Positions 31,007 to 40,324 are shown, counted from the stretch's first letter. The stretch: DNA of 64,000 bases from Neopusillimonas maritima (GCF_003576595.1 NZ_NQOU01000006.1:1-64000); one strand, 5' to 3'. The notes: generated by a model from the sequence alone, not told the origin. Made by a program: numbers and translations.

Positions 31007-31526
31007 GATGCGTCTCCTGAGCATGCGAACCAGAAAAGCAATGGGTAAAGACGAAGCTGAAATACTTTCTGATTCAGTTGGCGAGACCGTGTTGCGCTGG
31101 CTTTTGCTTGGTTATAGGTAGCTCTTCAAAAGCGCAAAGGTAACACGCATGAAAGTGTTTTCTAAGAATAATAATGCTGCGATGAAACTGGTGCGCCCAT
31201 GGGTTTTATTTTTGGGCGTAGTCAAGCGTACCAAAGTGTTGACGCCCCATGTGTTGCTAAATGAAACAAAGTTTATTGTGATTTGTTTGTCACTATTTTC
31301 CCAACAAGAGCAGCCAATCGTTTTTTGGTTTCAATAGTTTTGTTATTTCAATAACTAATTGATTTAAAACAAAAATAATTTAATTTAAGGGGAATTTAAA
31401 CGCTTTTGGACGGCGTGTCGAATTCATCTATTCGTAAATCTCAGGCTGGTGCTGAAGGCTGACCGGGCCGACGATGTGTTCGTGCGAGCCAGTACGTGGT
31501 GTGCGGGCTTCGAAGGGAGAACAAGC
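31007..31526. other. Long spacer before the pilus operon
   Basis: This 520-base region lies between divergent genes. A possible 62-codon frame at 31149-31337 is weak. The part at 31320-31395 is strongly AT-rich (ATTTAAAACAAAAATAATTT), unlike the flanking genes, and could be the pilus promoter and an H-NS target. An imperfect CGCCCA/TGGGCG hairpin lies near 31193-31220. No attachment site or integrase remnant was seen. Confidence 0.5.
31149..31337 (+). CDS. Possible small protein before the pilus operon (doubtful)
   Basis: A 62-codon frame begins MKVFSKNNNAAMKLVRPW, with AAAGG about 8 bases upstream, and contains a short hydrophobic stretch (VLFLGVV and FIVICLSLF). Its composition follows the AT-rich DNA and I recognise no family. 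It may well be chance. Confidence 0.2.
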   Translation: MKVFSKNNNAAMKLVRPWVLFLGVVKRTKVLTPHVLLNETKFIVICLSLFSQQEQPIVFWFQ

Positions 31527-32345
31527 ATGATCAGTTTCGGCATTTTTTTCCGGTACAGCGTTTTTTCATTGTTGACGATAACAGCCGGTTGCGCGCAGGT
31601 GTCGCACTGGGCAAGGATATTCGATACACCCGCCTCCGTGGGTCAGTTCAATTTCGAGTGGGCAATCAAAGGAGATAAACGGGTTACGCCCCTACAGGCG
31701 TTCGATGATGGTCGCCGAACCTGGTTGCAGTTCCCGTCCGGTACGCCGGTTCCCGCAATATTTGCAAGACGTGGCCAGGAGGATACTTTACTTACTTACC
31801 GTCAATCTGGGGCATACGTGATATTGCCCGGTGTGTGGTCACATCTTGTGATCCAGGGTGGTCATGCGCAAGGGCATGTGTATCGGCAGGCCGAGGTGGC
31901 AGGAGATACAAACTCAAAGGCCCCGGTCATGGCCGAACAGGTGGCAACTTCCGTGGTGCCTGATGCGTCGGCCATTCCGGTCGAAGTGATCGCCGCGTCC
32001 GAGCCGCTCAAATCCGCCATTCTGGTTGAAAAGATCGAGACCAAGGCCGTCAAAACTTTCAAGGTGAGTCCGGCCGACGGCACCATGCGTGAGGCTCTGG
32101 CGCACTGGGCACGGTTCGCGCAATGGGATTTCGGGCCTGAGCACTGGGCGGTTGATGTCGACATCCCAATAGTGGGAAGCGCGCAATTCGATACTTCGTT
32201 TGAGGAAGCCGTGCGCGGTTTGGTTGCTTCGAGCGAATTGGGAGACAGGCCTTTACAGCCATGCTTCTATTCCAATCGTGTGTTGCGCATAGTGCCGTTT
32301 GCGCAACCTTGTGATCGTGCCCGAACGACGATGAGTGCATCATGA
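31527..32345 (+). CDS. PilL-like lipoprotein with TcpQ domain
   Basis: The 272-residue protein has a lipoprotein signal with lipobox ITAGC (Cys22). Residues about 35-130 (FNFEWAIKGDKRVTPLQAFDDG, TLLTYRQSGAYVILPGVWSHLVI) resemble the VirB9/CagX-like domain seen in PilL. The C-terminus (FKVSPADGTMREALAHWARFAQWDF onward) fits the TcpQ/PilL C-terminal domain that works with the secretin. The start at 31527 has GGGAG upstream and gives the signal. It begins the pilus operon and overlaps pilN by four bases. Confidence 0.75.
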   Translation: MISFGIFFRYSVFSLLTITAGCAQVSHWARIFDTPASVGQFNFEWAIKGDKRVTPLQAFDDGRRTWLQFPSGTPVPAIFARRGQEDTLLTYRQSGAYVILPGVWSHLVIQGGHAQGHVYRQAEVAGDTNSKAPVMAEQVATSVVPDASAIPVEVIAASEPLKSAILVEKIETKAVKTFKVSPADGTMREALAHWARFAQWDFGPEHWAVDVDIPIVGSAQFDTSFEEAVRGLVASSELGDRPLQPCFYSNRVLRIVPFAQPCDRARTTMSAS

Positions 32346-33955
32346 GCCGTCTGAAACTTTTTCGTCTTGTTGCCATATCGACTGCCTATCCGTTATTGGT
32401 GTCCATCCTGGCAGGGTGTGCGCTGGGTGATGCGATTCAAAAAGTCACGTTGTCAGCTGCCGAAACCGACAGCAAAGTAACGGCAAGCCATAACGCATTT
32501 GCGCAAATGGTGAGTAGCCCGCAGTTGCGTGAGCAAGCTCAACATGTTGATCGTCCCTGGCTTGCAGGGCGCTCTTTACCTTTGGCGCGTGAAGTGACGT
32601 TACCCACTGCGTTGCGCAGCCATGTCCGAACGACCTTGTTGTTTTCCGACGGACCGATTGGGTTGACAAGGGTCGCACGGCGTATTACCCAGGCTACCGG
32701 CATTCCTGTTTATGTTCATCCAGAGGCTTTGTTGTCAAATGATTTGTTTACACAGCGCTTGTCAGGAGCGGGCAGTGCACAGACACGCGTTGGCCAGAAT
32801 CGGCAAACGGTCAGTTTGTCAGGCGAATCAGAACCGCTGGCGCGTATTCTTGATCGTGTCGCTGCAGCGCTTGGCGTTTACTGGCGCTATGAACACGAGC
32901 GGATTGAATTCTATCGGACTGAGACACGCATTTTTAATGTTCGTGCGCTCACCCTTGCCGTCCAGGCACAAGCAGCGCTGGGCGCAGGGCGAAAATCCGG
33001 AGACAGCGGCTTTGCCAGTAGCTCGCGTACGGAGCTGCAAAGCGATGCAGTTAGCGTAATGGAGGTCGTTGAGGCACGTATTCAGCCATTTTTAACTCAG
33101 GCGGGTGTGGCAGTTGCGCACGAAGGGGGGAGTGCTCTGGTTGTGGTTACGGATACGCCTCAAGTCCTTCAGCAGGTTGCCGGCTATCTTGAAAAAGAAA
33201 ATAGGGCTCTTACGCGTCGCGTGAGGCTTATTTTTGAAGAAATTACGTTAATGACCAACGATTCGGTAGAGGCCGGGGTTGACTGGAACATTGTTTTTTC
33301 CAGTGCCCGTGTTGCGGCTGCCGCTGCTGCGCCGGGCGCCATCGCGGCTGACATGGCTCAGTTGGGCTTAGGCATACGTAAAGGCCCGTTTAGTGGCAGT
33401 GAGGCGATCGTAAGCGCTTTGGGCAAAGTGGGGAAAGTTATACGGCGCAGCAGTGTGCCGGTTTTAACCCTTAACAGACGTCCAGTGACTCATGCTGTGC
33501 GTACTACCTTTTCTTATATCGACAGGGTTGAAAGTTCCGTATCCGGCAACTATCTTGATGCGACGCTGCCGACCGTTTCTATCAGTCAAAAGGAAGAGAC
33601 GGTGGGTTCGCTGTTGACGCTCGTGCCCGATGCGCAAGAGGACGGTCAGATTTTGTTGTCGTTGGCTTACGACAACACCGTTGCCCAGCCGCTGAAGTCC
33701 ATCACCTTTGGTGATTCAAATAACCCGTTGCAATTGCAACAGGTCACAATCGATGGCAATGGAACAGTTCAACAACTGGCGTTGCGTCCGGGACAACCTG
33801 TTTTGGTCTCGGGTTTTGATCGTAGCCAGGAGAGCGCCGACTTGCGTCGCCTTAATCCAGGTATGCCCTTGGTATTAGGCGGCAACGACAAGGCATCACA
33901 GCAACGTCTTAAAACGGTCATTGTGATTACCGCGCAGGTAGAAGAAGGGTTTTAG
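32342..33955 (+). CDS. pilN: Type IVb pilus secretin PilN
   Basis: The 537-residue outer-membrane lipoprotein (lipobox LAGC, Cys26) forms the channel for the pilus. N-terminal modules cover residues 80-300. The secretin domain follows, with RRVRLIFEEITLMTNDSVEAGVDWN, SVPVLTLNRRPVTHAVRTTFSYIDRV and KEETVGSLLTLVPDAQEDGQILLSLAYDNT, close to the PilN/BfpB type. It overlaps the preceding gene at ATGA. Confidence 0.9.
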   Translation: MSRLKLFRLVAISTAYPLLVSILAGCALGDAIQKVTLSAAETDSKVTASHNAFAQMVSSPQLREQAQHVDRPWLAGRSLPLAREVTLPTALRSHVRTTLLFSDGPIGLTRVARRITQATGIPVYVHPEALLSNDLFTQRLSGAGSAQTRVGQNRQTVSLSGESEPLARILDRVAAALGVYWRYEHERIEFYRTETRIFNVRALTLAVQAQAALGAGRKSGDSGFASSSRTELQSDAVSVMEVVEARIQPFLTQAGVAVAHEGGSALVVVTDTPQVLQQVAGYLEKENRALTRRVRLIFEEITLMTNDSVEAGVDWNIVFSSARVAAAAAAPGAIAADMAQLGLGIRKGPFSGSEAIVSALGKVGKVIRRSSVPVLTLNRRPVTHAVRTTFSYIDRVESSVSGNYLDATLPTVSISQKEETVGSLLTLVPDAQEDGQILLSLAYDNTVAQPLKSITFGDSNNPLQLQQVTIDGNGTVQQLALRPGQPVLVSGFDRSQESADLRRLNPGMPLVLGGNDKASQQRLKTVIVITAQVEEGF

Positions 33956-33963
33956 GTGAGACG

Positions 33964-35271
33964 ATGAAAGAGTCTCTTCTTAAATCTGTTGCGGGGAAAA
34001 CCTTGGCATTTGGCCTGGAATGGTTGCCTCTGATTGAGTCGCTGGGCATACGGGAAGCCCGGCGCAGGGCGGATCGCTATCGGGCCAGTCATTTTGTCTT
34101 GGCGTCCGATAAGACGGCGGCGGTTGGATTGGCCAATATTCCCCGACGCAAAGCCTTGGCCATGAATAAACAAGTGGTTTTTTCCGCCGCTCAGAGTGTG
34201 GCTACTCTGTATCAGAGCGGTACGTGGGTTGTGTGTTTGAACTTGGCGCCCGATTGTTGGTGGCTTGTAGCGGTTCACGAAGGTGTTGTTGTGATGCGCA
34301 CCGATGTTCTTGCCTCTGACCCCGAGTCATTCGATGCTGTTGTGATGGAGTTGCGTCGCGCTTATCCCCGGATGGTCTATTTGCAATCAGGTCGTGATAA
34401 AGACGCGCCGAGTCTGGGTCTCTTGGCTCAACAGGCAGGACAGGTCAGTGTGCTGCAAGAGCGTCGTCGAATGTGGGTAGGTAAGCCCGTCTGGGTGTCG
34501 GCCGCGATTGTCGCCTTATTGATGGGGCTGGCGATTGTTGCAGGTTTTAGCGGGTCCGAATCGGCCGCTGACTCAGAAAGATTGGCAGCAACGACCCAAG
34601 ACCATGAGCACCAGTGGCGTGTGGCTCAGAAAGCGGCCTTGGATCAGGTTGTTGTGCATGGCGTTGCGGGAACGCGACGGTTGCTGGAGGCACTTTATGA
34701 GGTGCCCGTGACGCCTGCGGGGTGGCGATTAAAACAAGTTGAGTGCCTGCCTGCCCGGCAACTTTGGCAGTGTGCCGCGCAGTATCGTCGTCGCCATCCT
34801 GCAACGGATATTCAGGCGCTTGAGTCCGCTTTACCGGCTTCCTGGGCGCTGGAGCCGCGCGATCTTGATCGGGTTTCGGCGAGTTGGTCTGTTCCTTACT
34901 TTGGGCTGACACTTGCTCAGATGCAGATCGCAACTGCAGCAGAAAGTCGTAAAACCTGGTTGGGCATCCTGCAACGCTCAAGTATTGCGTTCGATCGCAT
35001 CACATGGGGACAAGCCACGCCGTTTGCAATCGCAGCGCCCATCGGCCCTAAGGGGAGCGCATTGCCGCGACCTGAAGGGTTAACGACTTACCAGTCTCGT
35101 TCACTCCAGCTGTCGGGGCCGCTGCGTTCGTATGTTTTGTTATTAGCCGATTTGAATGCAATCCGCTGGTCGCGCGCACGTCTTTCCGTTAAAGACAAAG
35201 TTGTTCCGGGTGCACGCGCCAGCCGGCTGCATTTGCTACTTGAAGGGGAGTTTCATGAACGTATTGAATGA
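33964..35271 (+). CDS. pilO: Type IVb pilus assembly protein PilO
   Basis: This 435-residue PilO2-type protein has a cytoplasmic N-terminal domain (about 170 residues, with the VCLNLAPDCWWLVAVHEGVVV segment), one membrane helix at about 177-195, and a periplasmic C-terminal part. It probably links the ATPase platform to the secretin. It starts nine bases after pilN and its end overlaps pilP by 17 bases. Confidence 0.88.
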   Translation: MKESLLKSVAGKTLAFGLEWLPLIESLGIREARRRADRYRASHFVLASDKTAAVGLANIPRRKALAMNKQVVFSAAQSVATLYQSGTWVVCLNLAPDCWWLVAVHEGVVVMRTDVLASDPESFDAVVMELRRAYPRMVYLQSGRDKDAPSLGLLAQQAGQVSVLQERRRMWVGKPVWVSAAIVALLMGLAIVAGFSGSESAADSERLAATTQDHEHQWRVAQKAALDQVVVHGVAGTRRLLEALYEVPVTPAGWRLKQVECLPARQLWQCAAQYRRRHPATDIQALESALPASWALEPRDLDRVSASWSVPYFGLTLAQMQIATAAESRKTWLGILQRSSIAFDRITWGQATPFAIAAPIGPKGSALPRPEGLTTYQSRSLQLSGPLRSYVLLLADLNAIRWSRARLSVKDKVVPGARASRLHLLLEGEFHERIE

Positions 35272-35824
35272 ATTGCTGTGCGCGTGTTTTCTGAAGCGCC
35301 GCGTATTGATAGTGTTTGCCTCGTTGTTTTTGTTGAATGTTTGTGCGCACGCGCAGACGATTAATTTGGGTGAAGCCGGTCGGGTTACGGAGAAAACCGC
35401 CGCGGCAGGCATCACGACAACGGAGAATGTCGCGACCGATAACAACACAATGACCGAAGAGTTGGTATCTGTACGTGCGTTGATGAGAATGGAAATGGCC
35501 ATGGTGTTGGCTCATGCGCGCCAACAGTCGGCACGTTTGGAGCAGACAAAAAAAGCGTCTGGTGGTATGGCATCTCGCCTGGAGTTGCCTCTTTCAAAAG
35601 TACGTTTGACTGCGCTTTACGGTACCGGCAGCAAACTGGTGGCGGAAGTACAGGCGGGTACACGCACCCTAACTTACATCAATGGAAAAGCATTGCCCGT
35701 GGGGGTGACGTCTGGCGAAACTGTTTATCGTCTTGTTGGGATGAAGGGCCGTTGTTTGACGTTGGTTCGTCAGGGAAAGTCGCAACATGTGTGCATGGAT
35801 GCCGATGCAGGGGAGACGCCATGA
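35255..35824 (+). CDS. pilP: Type IVb pilus protein PilP
   Basis: The 189-residue protein has a Sec signal peptide (RRVLIVFASLFLLNVCAHAQ, cleavage after AHA) and a periplasmic domain with LPLSKVRLTALYGTGSKLVAEVQ and LVGMKGRCLTLVRQG, as in PilP of IncI1 thin pili. Two Cys in the C-terminal half may form a disulfide. The start at 35255 is fixed by GGGGAG upstream. Its stop overlaps pilQ at ATGA. Confidence 0.87.
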   Translation: MNVLNELLCACFLKRRVLIVFASLFLLNVCAHAQTINLGEAGRVTEKTAAAGITTTENVATDNNTMTEELVSVRALMRMEMAMVLAHARQQSARLEQTKKASGGMASRLELPLSKVRLTALYGTGSKLVAEVQAGTRTLTYINGKALPVGVTSGETVYRLVGMKGRCLTLVRQGKSQHVCMDADAGETP

Positions 35825-37524
35825 GTCTGTTTTTGCGAGGCAAGCGCAAATATGCTGTTTTGCCGGGCTTCGAAGTATCGGAGCCTGTCTGTTTCGAGCG
35901 TTTTGACGTCAGTCGAGCGATTGAATTATCTAATTTTGATGCACTAAGGGCCTTGTCTCCGGCGCTTGTGCGAACGCTGGTTAAAGATCTGGAAGTAGAT
36001 GCTTTAGCCAATCGGATCTGCCCGGTGCTACGTGCCGATAATAAAGTGGTTTTGCTGGCACTGGCTGCCGATGTGGCCGGCGACCAGGCAGACGAGCTGG
36101 CTCGGCGTTTAAGCGCAAGCGGTTACGAACTGGCTGAGCCGCAACGTTATGTCGTGTCGGCGACTATGTTAATGGCAATCGCACGTGGGCAAGCGCTCGG
36201 AGCAGTCGCTGTGTTGAATAGCGCGGTCGACGGCGCATATCGGACGACGACGCTGGCTGCCGCGTTTCAGGACATGGTCGAATGGGGCGTGGTTAATCAG
36301 GCCAGTGATGTGCACATCAATATTTTTCTGGATGCTCCCGAGTCGGAGGTTCGTTTCACGATTGCCGGTCGTTACGTGATGCCCGAACGTTTCTGCGGAA
36401 TATCAACTGCTAACTTGATGGATATGGTTGCAGTTGCCTGGATGGACATTCGGGCCGGCAATGGGGCGGTATTCGATCCACTGGCGGAACAACAGGGCGC
36501 CATGAGTCGAGTAGTTGGGGGGAGGCGGGTGTTATTACGCTGGGCCTCGATGGCTGCCGAGCGTGGACCCAGCGTGTGTTTGCGTTTGTTGTTGCGTGAT
36601 CAGATTGCGCCTCAGAATGATTTGTTGAAACTGGGGTATCTGCCGGATCAGGTCAATCAAATAGAGCGGGTGGCCACATCCGAAGGCGGCGCGATTCTAT
36701 TCGCAGGAAGTGTAGGGTCGGGCAAGTCAACTACGCTGGCCACTTTGATGGCGGCTATTCCCGCACATCGCAAAGTGATGACACTGGAGGATCCCGTTGA
36801 ATATTTAATACCTCGTGCGGTTCAAAGTGCAATTGCGCGCGATGTCGACACACTTTCTGGTAGTCGTTTTGTCACAAAACTAATGGCATTGAAGCGATCG
36901 GCCATGACGGATGTATTGTTGGGCGAAATTCGTGACTTGGAAACCGGCCGGGCTTTCGTTGACCTGGCGAGTTCCGGCGTAAGTGTGTATAGCACCACTC
37001 ACGCAGCATCGGCCTTGCTTGCGGGGGAGCGTTTGGCATCGTCTTCTGTTGGTGTGCCGAGAGACTTCCTGGCCACCCCAGGTGTGTTGAAAATGCTCGT
37101 TTATCAGGTGCTGTTGCCGACACTCTGTCGGGAGTGTGCATTACCCGCCACGAAAATAAAAACACTACCCGCTGCAATGTTGGACCTGATTCAGCATTTG
37201 TTTGAAGGAAGTATTAGTGCGTTGAAGTTCCGCAACCCCAATGGTTGCCCCAACTGCATTAACCGCCATTTGCCTGAGTTATCGGGTTATTCAGGGCGTA
37301 CCGTCGCCGCACATTGTTTGGAGCCTGCTCTGACTAATGGGTACTACCAGGCATTGAGGTCGGCGAATTATGACACTTTGCAAATATCCCAGGAAGATGG
37401 CGCGTTTGCCGTCGCTATGCAAAAAGTATTTCAGGGTTTGGTGGATCCGCGTGACATCGAAACGCGTTTTCATGCATTTGAAACAGAGCGCCGATTACGA
37501 CAGATACGCAGGTGCAATTCATGA
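35821..37524 (+). CDS. pilQ: Type IVb pilus assembly ATPase PilQ
   Basis: The 567-residue GspE-family ATPase drives pilus extension. Walker A GSVGSGKST is at 296-304, the Asp box TLEDPVEY at 321-328, Walker B LLGEIRD near 366-372, and the His box STTHAASALL at 391-400. A tetracysteine site (CREC and CPNC) in the last third probably binds zinc. Overlaps of four bases at both ends show tight coupling with pilP and pilR. Confidence 0.93.
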   Translation: MSLFLRGKRKYAVLPGFEVSEPVCFERFDVSRAIELSNFDALRALSPALVRTLVKDLEVDALANRICPVLRADNKVVLLALAADVAGDQADELARRLSASGYELAEPQRYVVSATMLMAIARGQALGAVAVLNSAVDGAYRTTTLAAAFQDMVEWGVVNQASDVHINIFLDAPESEVRFTIAGRYVMPERFCGISTANLMDMVAVAWMDIRAGNGAVFDPLAEQQGAMSRVVGGRRVLLRWASMAAERGPSVCLRLLLRDQIAPQNDLLKLGYLPDQVNQIERVATSEGGAILFAGSVGSGKSTTLATLMAAIPAHRKVMTLEDPVEYLIPRAVQSAIARDVDTLSGSRFVTKLMALKRSAMTDVLLGEIRDLETGRAFVDLASSGVSVYSTTHAASALLAGERLASSSVGVPRDFLATPGVLKMLVYQVLLPTLCRECALPATKIKTLPAAMLDLIQHLFEGSISALKFRNPNGCPNCINRHLPELSGYSGRTVAAHCLEPALTNGYYQALRSANYDTLQISQEDGAFAVAMQKVFQGLVDPRDIETRFHAFETERRLRQIRRCNS

Positions 37525-38624
37525 GGTTTGCACATAACAGCATGTTGAGATTCATGGCGTGGCGTTTTCATCATCAGCGCGCCGATTATTACGAGTACTT
37601 GTCGTGTTTGTTAACGGGGTCGCAAGGCCGCGTGACGCTAAAAGAAATTTTTGAACGAGATGCGGATCGTTATGGTTTGAGAACGGCTCGTGGATATTTG
37701 TCTGCTCATTGGGCACGACGTTACCCGCTTACAGGCGGCGACGTATCGGAAACGTGGCAAGCACACTTTCCACCATCGGAGTGTGTGGTACTGCGTGCTG
37801 CGCAACGTTCCGGGAACCGTCCGCTGATTAACAGTTTGAGTGATCTGGCACACGCATGCCGATTAATTGAATCGATACGCCGCATGATGTGGGCAGGGGC
37901 GTTGCCCGCGTTGATTGCCGTATTAGTGCTGCTTGGCATGACTATTGCTATGCCGCTGTTTACGGTACCGAGGTTGCAGCAGGTTTTCAGTAGCTTGCCT
38001 CTTGAGTACTACGGGGCGACTGCAAGTGCCTTGTTCAGATTCGCGGAATACGTTGAGCAGTTTTGGTGGCTTGTGCCCGTTTTCCTATGCATTCTCATGT
38101 GGCTCGTTGTTTGGTCACTTTCCAACCTGGTCGGGTCTTTTAGGGGGATCTTGGACGCCAGTTTGTTGTGGCGATTGTATCGCCTGGCGCAAGCCATGCG
38201 TTTTTTGGCCGTATTGGTCGTTTTGCTTGAGGCAGACGGGAAAGGTTCGGTGCAGTTGCGCACGGCCATTGAGGCGTTGCGAGCCGGCTCAACGCCATGG
38301 ATGGAAGAACATTTGTGCCGGATGCTGGCCCGGATTGATGCGGGGGTCGTGGGCGCCCGATCGCTTGATACAGGGCTGCTCGATCGAGAGCTGCTTTGGT
38401 ATCTGGAAGACATGACCATGGCGCGCAGCCTGGCGCAAGCGTTGATTCTGACGCGGCAAAGGCTTGAACAGCAAATGTTGGGAACGGTTCGTCTTCAGAT
38501 CGCAGGTTTGCGCTGGCTGGTGCTTTTGGCGTGCGCAATCGGGTTGTTGGCGCTGGGTCTTTGGCATTACGCCGCAATCGATGACTTGCGTCGGGCGCTG
38601 ATGGTTTATTACTCAGCCCATTGA
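37521..38624 (+). CDS. pilR: Type IVb pilus platform protein PilR
   Basis: This 367-residue GspF-family membrane protein anchors the ATPase in the inner membrane. Membrane helices are visible at MMWAGALPALIAVLVLLGM, WWLVPVFLCILMWLVVW and LRWLVLLACAIGLLALGL. The ATG at 37521 overlaps the pilQ stop (ATGA); an in-frame GTG at 37512 is less likely. A 55-base gap follows before pilS. Confidence 0.9.
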   Translation: MRFAHNSMLRFMAWRFHHQRADYYEYLSCLLTGSQGRVTLKEIFERDADRYGLRTARGYLSAHWARRYPLTGGDVSETWQAHFPPSECVVLRAAQRSGNRPLINSLSDLAHACRLIESIRRMMWAGALPALIAVLVLLGMTIAMPLFTVPRLQQVFSSLPLEYYGATASALFRFAEYVEQFWWLVPVFLCILMWLVVWSLSNLVGSFRGILDASLLWRLYRLAQAMRFLAVLVVLLEADGKGSVQLRTAIEALRAGSTPWMEEHLCRMLARIDAGVVGARSLDTGLLDRELLWYLEDMTMARSLAQALILTRQRLEQQMLGTVRLQIAGLRWLVLLACAIGLLALGLWHYAAIDDLRRALMVYYSAH

Positions 38625-38679
38625 GTTTCTTTCGCAGTGCCTAATCAATTGGCGGTTTTATTCTTACAGGAGTGGTTTT

Positions 38680-39288
38680 ATGTCGAATGCAATGACTTTT
38701 TCTCTTTTCTGCTCGAGATCATCAACGAAAGCAGACGGTTTAACGCCTGCGGTACTGCGTTTTCAACGTGGTTTTTCTCTGGTGGAAGTTGCGGTTGTCA
38801 CCGCTATTGTTCTGTTGCTGGCCATTATCGGTATTCCGGCCATAGGCAATTATTTAGTTGAGAATAAAGTTCCCAAGGTCGGAGAGGAACTGGCGCGTTT
38901 CGTTTTACATACCCAGGTGAATGCTTCCTCAGGAAGCGCCGAACCATATAACGCGATTACCACAGCCAGTTTTGCCAGGATGGTCGGAGACTCAGGGCTG
39001 TTTTCTGTTTCCGGGGCGGACGCGACTACGGTTGTCGCTCACGGCCTGGGCACAGATGGTGTAGTAAGTGTGCAGGCGGAAGATCTGGGGGCGGCGTTTT
39101 CAATTTCTTTGTCGAATGTCAGTCACGTGGCTTGCCCATCGATTGCTTCGATTATGCAAAGAGTGTCCAAGACGATGACTGTTGCCGGAGTCACGATTAA
39201 AGATGCGTCTACACCGTATAGCGCTATTGAAACTGAGTCGGAGTGCGAACATGGTGATGTTAATGATTTTGTGTTCATCGCAGGTTAG
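38680..39288 (+). CDS. pilS: Type IVb major pilin PilS
   Basis: The 202-residue prepilin has a long 31-residue leader ending in RG, then F-S-L-V-E5-VAVVTAIVLLLAIIG, the class III N-terminal methylation motif with the conserved Glu5. Two Cys in the C-terminal third (ACPSIAS and ECEHG) should form the pilin disulfide loop. AGGAG lies 8 bases before the ATG. It is the main structural subunit; no prepilin peptidase gene is next to it. Confidence 0.92.
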   Translation: MSNAMTFSLFCSRSSTKADGLTPAVLRFQRGFSLVEVAVVTAIVLLLAIIGIPAIGNYLVENKVPKVGEELARFVLHTQVNASSGSAEPYNAITTASFARMVGDSGLFSVSGADATTVVAHGLGTDGVVSVQAEDLGAAFSISLSNVSHVACPSIASIMQRVSKTMTVAGVTIKDASTPYSAIETESECEHGDVNDFVFIAG

Positions 39289-40324
39289 GTCCAATGCTCA
39301 GGCATGGCAGCGTGAAACTGATTATCGCGGATTTGCGTTGCTGGAACTGATTGTTGCCGCCTTGATCTCAACATTGTTGGCCGTATGGGCGGCTGACATG
39401 TGGGTTAATCGCATAAACGATTCAGTCGCACAGTCGTCGGCAAGCTGGATGCGAACTGCCAAAACAGCGGCGGCGCATTATTTGGCTAGGCATGGTTCGA
39501 CGATTCGTATGGCTGAAAGTGCGACTGCATTGAACGCGGAGGGTTACGACAATTGGGCCCGGCCCACGATATCTGAGCTTATTAATCAAGCATTGTTGCC
39601 CCAGGGGTTTCCTGCGCGATTTGCATCTGGTCCCGCGCTGGCGTTGCGCATTCTTCGTTCCGGCACGTGCCCAGGACAAGACTGTGATTTACAGGCGCTA
39701 ATTTATACAGAAGGGGCATTGATGCCCGAAATCGGCTCCGCTGACTATGCTGCCATGCAAGCTCAATGGATACTTGCCGCGCGAGGTGAAGGCGGGGCCG
39801 TGTTTGCCGCTTCACCAAATCGGATTGCGGGTGCAGGTTTTGAGTTTTCGAATCCCCCGGAAATGGGCATGACGGCGTTGCCGGTTGGCGCGGTGGCTAT
39901 GGCCGTGACGGTTGAACAAACCCAGGCCATGGATTTTCTGAAGGTGAAGGATGAACGGGATCCCCAGTTTCAAGCGACACTCTCGGTCCAAGGTACGGTA
40001 ACGACGGAGGAATCCTTGCGAGCGGCCGATACACTATGGTTGGGGCATCGGGCTTTTGCTCAGGCGCCTTGTTCAGAGGACGGACTGGTGGCCCGGGAAA
40101 ATTTTGGTGGTTTGCTTGTGTGTCGGGGAATGCGCTGGGTGTCGGCCGGCGGGGTGGGGGGAGGCGGTTTTTCGGTGAATAGTTCGACCGGTTGCACCAT
40201 GGATACCATGAACCCGGTAACCGGCGCCTGCACTTGTCCCACTAGTTATACCGCAGTGCGTATTGCAGACAGCGGCGTTGATGCAGGCGCGGGCCGAACC
40301 CGGGGTTATATGTGTGTTGGTTAA
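39251..40324 (+). CDS. pilV: Minor pilin/adhesin PilV with a fixed C-terminus
   Basis: The 357-residue protein has the prepilin motif DYRG/FALLELIVAALIST with Glu5, then a long domain of the shufflon-type PilV family (VKDERDPQFQATLSVQG). The C-terminus from PCSEDGLVARENFGGLLVCRG onward is Cys-rich (six Cys), as in receptor-binding ends of R64 PilV. The start at 39251 has GGAG seven bases upstream and overlaps pilS by 38 bases. In R64 this end is switched by the rci shufflon; no rci gene or sfx-like repeats follow here. Confidence 0.85.
   Translation: MVMLMILCSSQVRSNAQAWQRETDYRGFALLELIVAALISTLLAVWAADMWVNRINDSVAQSSASWMRTAKTAAAHYLARHGSTIRMAESATALNAEGYDNWARPTISELINQALLPQGFPARFASGPALALRILRSGTCPGQDCDLQALIYTEGALMPEIGSADYAAMQAQWILAARGEGGAVFAASPNRIAGAGFEFSNPPEMGMTALPVGAVAMAVTVEQTQAMDFLKVKDERDPQFQATLSVQGTVTTEESLRAADTLWLGHRAFAQAPCSEDGLVARENFGGLLVCRGMRWVSAGGVGGGGFSVNSSTGCTMDTMNPVTGACTCPTSYTAVRIADSGVDAGAGRTRGYMCVG

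Noticed and set aside
31007-31526. Integration or attachment site for the pilus operon
   Set aside because: No direct repeats, tRNA gene end or integrase remnant were seen on either side of the operon.
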